Positions 13,282-19,689 of a stretch of DNA of 19,689 nt are shown here, one piece after another; within the stretch, counting starts at the first letter, position 1; each line of letters starts with the position of its first letter. This stretch comes from Candidatus Dormiibacterota bacterium (GTDB lineage Bacteria; Chloroflexota; Dormibacteria; Aeolococcales; Bog-877): positions 1 to 19,689 of the forward strand of contig JASHRA010000020.1 of the NCBI GenBank assembly GCA_030038765.1. The letters run 5' to 3'. The translations under genes and the position numbers were made by a program. Under the pieces are notes generated by a model, which had not been told where the DNA came from, ran no database searches, and saw nothing but the letters and a program-made list of their open reading frames with translations.

Positions 13282-14045
13282 CCGGGGTCGCGCCGGACCA
13301 CCTTGTAGGCGGTCGCCTGCTGGACCGGCCGCATCACGATCTGGTCCAGGTCCACGTGCCCGGGCCGGGTGGCGGCGAAGGCCACCACGTCCGCCACGTC
13401 CTCGGCGGTGAGGGCGGTCACGCCCCGGTAGACGGCGGCGGCCCGCTCCCGGTCCCCGTCGAACCGGTTGAGGGAGAAGTCGGTCTCCACCATGCCCGGG
13501 CAGATCTCCGTGACCCGCACCGGGGAACCCGCCAGCTCCAGGCGCAGGGTCTGGCTGAGGGCGTGCACGGCGTGCTTGACGCTGGTGTAGCCAGCGCCGC
13601 CCTCGTAGACCTCGATGCCGGCGGTGGAGGAGATGTTGACCACGTGGCCGGCGGGCGCCCGGAGCAACGCCGGCAGCAGCGCCCGCGTCATCTGCATCAG
13701 GCCCAGGACGTTGACCTCCCACATCCAGCGCCAGCCGTCGCTGCTGGCATCCTCGATGCGGTCCGCACCCTTGGCTCCGCCGGCGTTGTTCACCAGCAGG
13801 TCCACCACCCGGAGCCCGGAGCAGAAGCGGGCCACGCTCTCGGGATCGGCCACGTCCAGGGGGCGAGCCTCGGCCCCCAGCTCCTCTGCCAGCTGGGCCA
13901 CCAGAGCCTCGCGGCGGGCGCCGAGGAGCAGTCCGAAGCCCTCCGCCGCCAACCGGCGGGCGATGGCGGCCCCGATCCCGGCACTGGCCCCTGTGACCAC
14001 GGCCAGGGGCCTGGGCGCGGGCGTCGGATCGGACGATGGGACCAT
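13278..14045 (-). CDS. Short-chain dehydrogenase/reductase
   Basis: This is a classical SDR of 255 residues, a cytoplasmic NAD(P)H-dependent oxidoreductase. The cofactor loop TGASAGIG is at 18-25, LDVAD follows at 63-67 and NNAG at 86-89. Catalytic residues are N112, S139/S140 in NISSTAG, Y153 and K157 in YTSVK. R44 and R45 after the second strand favour NADP(H). The text resembles the YdfG/serine 3-dehydrogenase-like branch (CPGMVETDFSLNRFDGD and the ALTAEDVADVVAFAATRP stretch), but the substrate is open. ATG at 14045 has GGAGGAG six bases upstream; a GTG two codons earlier touches that site and is less likely. It lies 41 bp after the thioredoxin-domain gene, likely in one operon. Confidence 0.92.
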   Translation of the reverse strand: MVPSSDPTPAPRPLAVVTGASAGIGAAIARRLAAEGFGLLLGARREALVAQLAEELGAEARPLDVADPESVARFCSGLRVVDLLVNNAGGAKGADRIEDASSDGWRWMWEVNVLGLMQMTRALLPALLRAPAGHVVNISSTAGIEVYEGGAGYTSVKHAVHALSQTLRLELAGSPVRVTEICPGMVETDFSLNRFDGDRERAAAVYRGVTALTAEDVADVVAFAATRPGHVDLDQIVMRPVQQATAYKVVRRDPG

Positions 14046-14086
14046 CCTCACCTCCTCCAGCTGGCTCCTTCCCGACCAGCCAAGGT

Positions 14087-16138
<2,052 letters not shown>

Positions 16139-16188
16139 CGGGCGCGCGCCAGGGGAGCGGGCGATCCGGTGGCCGCCGCTCCGGCTGA

Positions 16189-16194
16189 GACAAT
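16189..16194 (+). promoter_or_regulatory. Possible -10 element (GACAAT) of a leaderless promoter
   Basis: GACAAT is followed by six bases and then the GTG of the acyltransferase gene at 16201. This is the same geometry as TAGAAT before the DinB-like gene. The first base is not the preferred T, and no -35 is clear. The lack of any Shine-Dalgarno before this GTG supports leaderless translation. Confidence 0.3.
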
Positions 16195-16200
16195 CACGGC

Positions 16201-17091
16201 GTGGCCCAGCGTGGACCGGAGCTGCCCCCGCTCGCGCTGCGCGCGGGCCTCAACGCCACCGCCAGCCTGGTCCAGGCCCTGGGGCGCCACCGCTACCGGC
16301 TCTCAGACGCCATCTCCAACGCCATCTTCGTCCTCGACCCGGTGGTGCGGCGGACCGTGATCCGTAACTTCCGCGCCGCCTTCCCCGCGCTGACGGCCCG
16401 CCAGGCCAGGAGGCTGGCCGGGCGCAGCTTCCGGGAGTACGGGCGAACGTCCATCGACTTCCTCTACGTCCACCACCTGGACCGGGCGCGGATCGTGCCC
16501 CAGCTCCACCTGGTCGGCGGCGAGGCCGAGGTCCTCAGCCGCTACCGCTCCGGGCAGCCGGGCATCCTGCTCGTCATCCACCACGGGAGCTGGGACGTCC
16601 CCTCGACCCTGGCGGCGGTGCACGGGGTCGAGCTGACGGCGGTGATGGCCGACGAGGGGAACCCAGCCCTGACCGGGCTCGTGATCTGGGCGCGGGCCGA
16701 GCTCGGGGTCCGGGCGGTGCCCGCGTCGCACTCGCTCCGCACCCTGATGCGCCAGCTCCGCGCCGGCAAGTGGCTGGCCCTGCTGATCGACATGCCGGGG
16801 GACACGCCAGCCGTCGAGCTCCCCTTCCTCGGGCACCGGGCCCGCTTCTCGTCGGCGGCCGCGGTGCTGGCGGCGCGCACGGGAGCGCCCCTGGTTCCGG
16901 CCGTCTGCGTCCGCCGCCCGGCCGGCGGCTACCTGGTCGAGCTGCACCCGGCGATCGAGGTGGAGCCGGGGGATGAGCCGGGACCGGTGATGGCGCGGGC
17001 CCTGCCGGTCTTTGAGGCGGCGGTGAGACGCTGGCCGGAGCAGTGGTATCCCTTCTCGCCGGACCGCTTCAGTGACCTGGGACCCGGCTGA
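16201..17091 (+). CDS. LpxL/HtrB-family acyltransferase, PatA-like
   Basis: The 296-residue protein belongs to the lysophospholipid/lipid A type acyltransferases. The catalytic HX4D motif is HHGSWD (H127, D132). A later LLIDMPGD...LPFLGHRARFSSAAAVLAARTGAPLVP stretch matches the substrate region. In actinobacteria a relative (PatA) acylates phosphatidylinositol mannosides at the inner face of the membrane, and it sits directly before a GT4 mannosyltransferase as here. This supports a glycolipid acyltransferase. No phosphatidylinositol synthase gene lies next to it, so the actual lipid is uncertain. The N-terminal part has only moderate hydrophobicity. The GTG start lacks a Shine-Dalgarno. The last 20 bases overlap the glycosyltransferase gene. 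Confidence 0.87.
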   Translation: MAQRGPELPPLALRAGLNATASLVQALGRHRYRLSDAISNAIFVLDPVVRRTVIRNFRAAFPALTARQARRLAGRSFREYGRTSIDFLYVHHLDRARIVPQLHLVGGEAEVLSRYRSGQPGILLVIHHGSWDVPSTLAAVHGVELTAVMADEGNPALTGLVIWARAELGVRAVPASHSLRTLMRQLRAGKWLALLIDMPGDTPAVELPFLGHRARFSSAAAVLAARTGAPLVPAVCVRRPAGGYLVELHPAIEVEPGDEPGPVMARALPVFEAAVRRWPEQWYPFSPDRFSDLGPG

Positions 17092-18235
17092 GCCGGGGAG
17101 CGCCCGGGGGCTGAGGCTGGCCTGGTTCGGCCATGCCGTGGGGGCACGGGCGGACGGCCTCACGACCTACTCGGACGAGGTCGTGCGCGGCCTCCGGGAG
17201 CGGGGCGCCGAGGTCTGGTTCCACCACGCCGAGCGGGACGGGCGTGGCGTGCCCGTGGACGAGGCCCACCGGGTGGGCTGGCCGACCCTGCGCTTCAAGA
17301 CCGTGACCCTGGCCCTCCCCGGCTACCGGCGCCAGACCAGGCGCTGGCTCGAGCGCCACCAGCTTGACCTGGTCCACGCCTCTCTCAGCTTCACCCTGGC
17401 GGACGGCTGGTTGGGGGAGGCGGCCGCCGCCCGGGGCCTGGCCACGGTGGCGACCTTCCACCTCCCCTTCGGGCGGAGCGGCAGCGGACGGGCCCGCGTG
17501 ATGCACCAGCTGCACCGCTTCTGGGCCCGGCGGCTCGGCGCGTACCAGCGCGTGATCGTCTTCTCCCAGGAGCACCGCGAGCGGCTGGCCGGCGCCGGCG
17601 CCGACCCGGGCAGGATCGAGGTGCTGCCCAACGCCGTCGACACCGAGCGCTTCCGCCCCGGCGACTCGGAGCTGCGCCGGGAACGGCTGGCAGGCGCCGG
17701 GCTGGTGCTCGGATACCTGGGCCGGATGGACCCGGAGAAGGGCGTCGGCGAGCTCATCGAGGGCTTCGAGGAGGCTGGCCTGGGGAGATCCGGCCGGCTC
17801 CTGCTGGCGGGCAGCGGGAGCGAGACGGCGCGGGTGGAGCGGGCCGCCCGGCGGGACCCGCGCGTGCTCTTCCTCGGCCCCCTGCTCGGGCCCCGGCAGC
17901 GCGTCGACTTCTGGCGCGCCGTCGACGTCTTCTGCCTGCCCTCCAGCGCCGAGGGGCTCTCCCTCTCCTTGCTGGAGGCGATGGCCAGCGGCTGCGCCGT
18001 GGCGGCGACCCCGGCGGGCGGCGCTGCCGAGCTCGGGGAAGCCGTCCTGCGGCTCGACCCGGGCCGGCTGACCGCCTCCATCAGCGGGCTGCTGGGTGAG
18101 CTGGCAGCCGACCCGGAGCGGGCGCGCCGAGCGGGTGCTTTGGCACGTCAGGAGGCGGTGAGTCATCATGGCATGACGGCCATGCTCACTCGGCTGCTGG
18201 GGATCTACCGGACGTGCCTTGCCGGGCAGTCCTGA
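17072..18235 (+). CDS. GT4-family glycosyltransferase, PimA-like by context
   Basis: This 387-residue retaining glycosyltransferase has the two Rossmann halves of the GT-B fold. The N-terminal half shows LRLAWFGHAVGARADGLTTY and the linker VLPNAVDTERFRP. The C-terminal half shows LGYLGRMDPEKGVGELIEGF and the nucleotide-sugar EX7E motif at E294-E302 (AEGLSLSLLEAMASG). It would transfer a sugar from a nucleotide donor to a lipid or other acceptor at the cytoplasmic membrane face. Pairing with a PatA-like acyltransferase recalls the pimA arrangement, but sugar and acceptor are inferred from context only. The GTG start lies inside the preceding gene (20-base overlap), so translation is probably coupled. 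The first 14 residues form an unconserved leader. Confidence 0.9.
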   Translation: MTWDPAEPGSARGLRLAWFGHAVGARADGLTTYSDEVVRGLRERGAEVWFHHAERDGRGVPVDEAHRVGWPTLRFKTVTLALPGYRRQTRRWLERHQLDLVHASLSFTLADGWLGEAAAARGLATVATFHLPFGRSGSGRARVMHQLHRFWARRLGAYQRVIVFSQEHRERLAGAGADPGRIEVLPNAVDTERFRPGDSELRRERLAGAGLVLGYLGRMDPEKGVGELIEGFEEAGLGRSGRLLLAGSGSETARVERAARRDPRVLFLGPLLGPRQRVDFWRAVDVFCLPSSAEGLSLSLLEAMASGCAVAATPAGGAAELGEAVLRLDPGRLTASISGLLGELAADPERARRAGALARQEAVSHHGMTAMLTRLLGIYRTCLAGQS

Positions 18236-18237
18236 AC

Positions 18238-18256
18238 CCCGGCACCGGCCGCCGGG
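18238..18256 (+). terminator. Short GC hairpin just after the GT4 gene
   Basis: CCCGGC (18238-18243) pairs with GCCGGG (18251-18256) around a seven-base loop, three bases after the GT4 stop. There is no T-run, so it is a weak terminator at best and may only reduce read-through into the DegV gene. Confidence 0.28.
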
Positions 18257-18293
18257 TGCGGATCCGCCGCAGAGGACGGTGGAGGGAGAGCAC

Positions 18294-18365
18294 TTGCGGC
18301 GCTGGAGAGCGGCAACGGTAGGCCGGGGTCGGGAGCCCGGGCCTGAGCGGGGCCGGCGCGGGTGA
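18294..18365 (+). CDS. Possible 23-residue leader ORF coupled to the DegV gene
   Basis: A TTG at 18294 has GGAGGGAG six bases upstream, the only clear Shine-Dalgarno in the 126-bp gap. The frame reads MRRWRAATVGRGREPG and on, very Arg-rich, and ends at TGA 18363-18365. That TGA overlaps the GTG of the DegV gene (GTGA), the usual layout for translational coupling. The DegV start itself has only weak Shine-Dalgarno support. Short open frames are common in GC-rich DNA, so this is tentative. Confidence 0.3.
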   Translation: MRRWRAATVGRGREPGPERGRRG

Positions 18366-19237
18366 GCGGCGCGGCCCAGACCGCCCTCGTCGTCGACAGC
18401 GGAGCCTGCCTGCGGCCGTCGCTGGGCGAGGCTCGCTGGGTCAACGTGGTTCCCATGTCGATCGAGATCGACGGACACACCCTCCGCGACGGGCTCGACA
18501 TCACCAGCGAGGAGCTGTACCGGCAGCTGGAGGGGTCGGGACCACTGCCCACCAGCAGCTCACCGTCACCGGGTGACTACCTGCGCTCGTTCCGGCAGGT
18601 CGAGGCGGGACAGATCCTCTGCCTCACCATCCCCGACCGCTTCTCCATGATGGGCCGCTCCGCCCGCGTCGCCGCCGAGATGCTGCGCAGCGAGCAGGCG
18701 GAGAAGAGGGTCCGGATCCTCGACACCGGCACCGCAGCCGGTGGCTACACCCTGGTGGCGGAGGCGGCGGCCAGGGCCTGCGGCGCCGGCCTCGACCTGG
18801 AGCGGGCTGCCGCTTACACGCGCCAGGTGGCGGCCACGGCCCGGGTCATCGCCGCCCTGGAGACGATGCGCTTCCTGGTCCGGAGCGGCCGGGTCCCGGC
18901 CCTCGCCGGCCGCGGCGGCGACCTGCTGCACGTCCGCCCCCTCTTCGCGTTCGCGGGCGGGGACGTCCGCCGCCTGGGCCTGGTGCGGGGCACCAGGCGT
19001 GCCCTCCGCTCGGTGGCCGAGACGCTCCGGGAGCAGGTGCCGAAGGAGCAGGGGCAGCGGCTGGCGGTCTTCTGCGGCAGCGCCCCCGGGCCCACCGGGG
19101 AGCTGGTCGCCCACTTGAAGGAACTCTTCGATGGTGCCAGCGTGGAGCGCCTCAACCTGACCCCGGTGATCGCGCTTCACACCGGTCCCGGACTGATCGG
19201 AGCCGCCGCCGTGGCCGACCTGCCCCTGGAGGATTGA
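18362..19237 (+). CDS. DegV family fatty-acid-binding protein (FakB-like)
   Basis: DegV proteins bind a fatty acid. FakB-type members present it to the kinase FakA, which makes acyl-phosphate. The 291-residue product has the family opening ALVVDSGACL (usually VTDSTAD), then VVPMSIEIDG, the TSSSPSPGDYLRSF loop that cradles the carboxylate, ILCLTIPDRFSMMGRSA, RILDTGTAAGGYTLVAEAAA and a C-terminal HTGPGLIGAA. GTG at 18362 is the only possible start, because a TGA lies at 18344-18346 in frame. D12-S13 is kept while the next residue of the usual DST is Gly, a mild variation. Its stop overlaps the ATG of the PlsY-like gene by one base. No FakA kinase gene is in the window. Confidence 0.92.
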   Translation: MSGAAQTALVVDSGACLRPSLGEARWVNVVPMSIEIDGHTLRDGLDITSEELYRQLEGSGPLPTSSSPSPGDYLRSFRQVEAGQILCLTIPDRFSMMGRSARVAAEMLRSEQAEKRVRILDTGTAAGGYTLVAEAAARACGAGLDLERAAAYTRQVAATARVIAALETMRFLVRSGRVPALAGRGGDLLHVRPLFAFAGGDVRRLGLVRGTRRALRSVAETLREQVPKEQGQRLAVFCGSAPGPTGELVAHLKELFDGASVERLNLTPVIALHTGPGLIGAAAVADLPLED

Positions 19238-19689
19238 TGGCCGGCTCGCTCTGGCCCACGGCCAACCCGATGGCCGTGGTCGGGCTCTGGGCGGGGGCCT
19301 ACCTGGTGGGGGGGATCCCAGTCGGCTGGCTGGTGGGACGGCTGGCCGGCGTCGACCTGAGGGAGGTGGGCACGGGCAAGATCGGCACCAGCAACCTCTT
19401 CCACAGCGTGGGCCTGGTGCCGGCGGCGGTGGTGGGGCCGCTGCAGTTCGGCCAGGGGCTGGTCGCACCCCTCCTGGCCGTGCTGCTGCAGGCCCCCGGC
19501 TGGGTCGTGGCCGGGGCCGGGCTTCTGGCCGTGGTGGGCAACGGCTGGCCCATCTACCTCCAGTACAACGGGGGCCGCGGGGTCGCCAGCGCCACCGGGG
19601 CGGTGGCCGCCTGGTCCTGGCCGGGACTGATCTTCGTGGTGGCGCTGGTCCTGCTGGGCGGCCTCCTCCGCAAGAGCGCTCCGGGGGTG
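19237..19689 (+). CDS. PlsY-like acyl-phosphate:glycerol-3-phosphate acyltransferase (3' end outside window)
   Basis: PlsY is a polytopic membrane enzyme that moves an acyl chain from acyl-phosphate to glycerol-3-phosphate, the first step of phospholipid synthesis. The 151 visible residues show several membrane spans, the GGIPVGWLVGRL opening and two signature loops. These loops are altered: GTGKIGTSN (45-53) where PlsY has GSGNxGATN, and GNGWPIYLQYNGGRG (101-115) where PlsY has GHxFP and GGKG. So it is either a divergent PlsY or a paralogue with another acceptor. The ATG overlaps the DegV stop (TGATG), so the two are translationally coupled. The C-terminal third is cut off by the window edge. 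Confidence 0.87.
   Translation, partial: MAGSLWPTANPMAVVGLWAGAYLVGGIPVGWLVGRLAGVDLREVGTGKIGTSNLFHSVGLVPAAVVGPLQFGQGLVAPLLAVLLQAPGWVVAGAGLLAVVGNGWPIYLQYNGGRGVASATGAVAAWSWPGLIFVVALVLLGGLLRKSAPGV

Overview
This window is very GC-rich (above 70% by eye) chromosomal DNA. Genes are tightly packed on both strands, with many GTG/TTG starts and one-base or four-base gene overlaps. Leaderless-looking GTG starts, a two-subunit 2-oxoacid:ferredoxin oxidoreductase, a PatA/PimA-like gene pair and a CitA-like citrate synthase suggest Actinomycetota or a high-GC Chloroflexota/Dormibacterota-type organism. I cannot place it further from sequence alone. I see no tRNA, rRNA, CRISPR array, transposase, phage gene or integration scar, so this reads as a housekeeping region rather than a mobile island.

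Layout. (1) 1-2585, minus strand: a 7-TM protein of unknown function followed by a membrane-anchored PAS-GGDEF diguanylate cyclase, cut by the left window edge. (2) 2731-3732, plus: an ornithine cyclodeaminase/mu-crystallin family gene with a perfect inverted repeat just upstream. (3) 3930-6124, minus: a DUF72 protein, a DedA-family membrane protein and a DinB/DUF664 protein. The first two are separated by 5 nt; the DinB-like gene may also have its own leaderless promoter. (4) 6246-9082, plus: korA (gamma-alpha fusion) and korB, overlapping by one base. The best Shine-Dalgarno of korA faces an ACG codon. (5) 9202-9639, plus: a secreted DUF5666-like protein, followed by a strong hairpin shared with the convergent citrate synthase operon. 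(6) 9692-11054, minus: a 53-aa single-TM protein and citrate synthase. (7) 11205-13281, plus: an MFS transporter and a two-domain sulfurtransferase of the SseA type. (8) 13278-16138, minus: a YyaL/SPATA20-like thioredoxin-fold protein and a short-chain dehydrogenase. The SDR stop codon shares CTAG with the sulfurtransferase stop. (9) 16201-19689, plus: a PatA/LpxL-like acyltransferase, a GT4 glycosyltransferase, a DegV/FakB-like fatty-acid-binding protein and a PlsY-like acyltransferase cut by the right edge.

How the genes fit together. KorAB and citrate synthase both serve central carbon flow around acetyl-CoA and 2-oxoglutarate, although they sit on opposite strands. Region 9 looks like a membrane-lipid locus: acylation and glycosylation of a phospholipid carrier, then a FakB-like carrier coupled by one base to the acyltransferase that consumes acyl-phosphate. 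I found no clear evidence of a wholly new defence or mobile system. The most unusual signals are the korA start region, the divergent PlsY motifs beside DegV, the small TM protein ahead of citrate synthase, and the inverted repeat before the cyclodeaminase gene.
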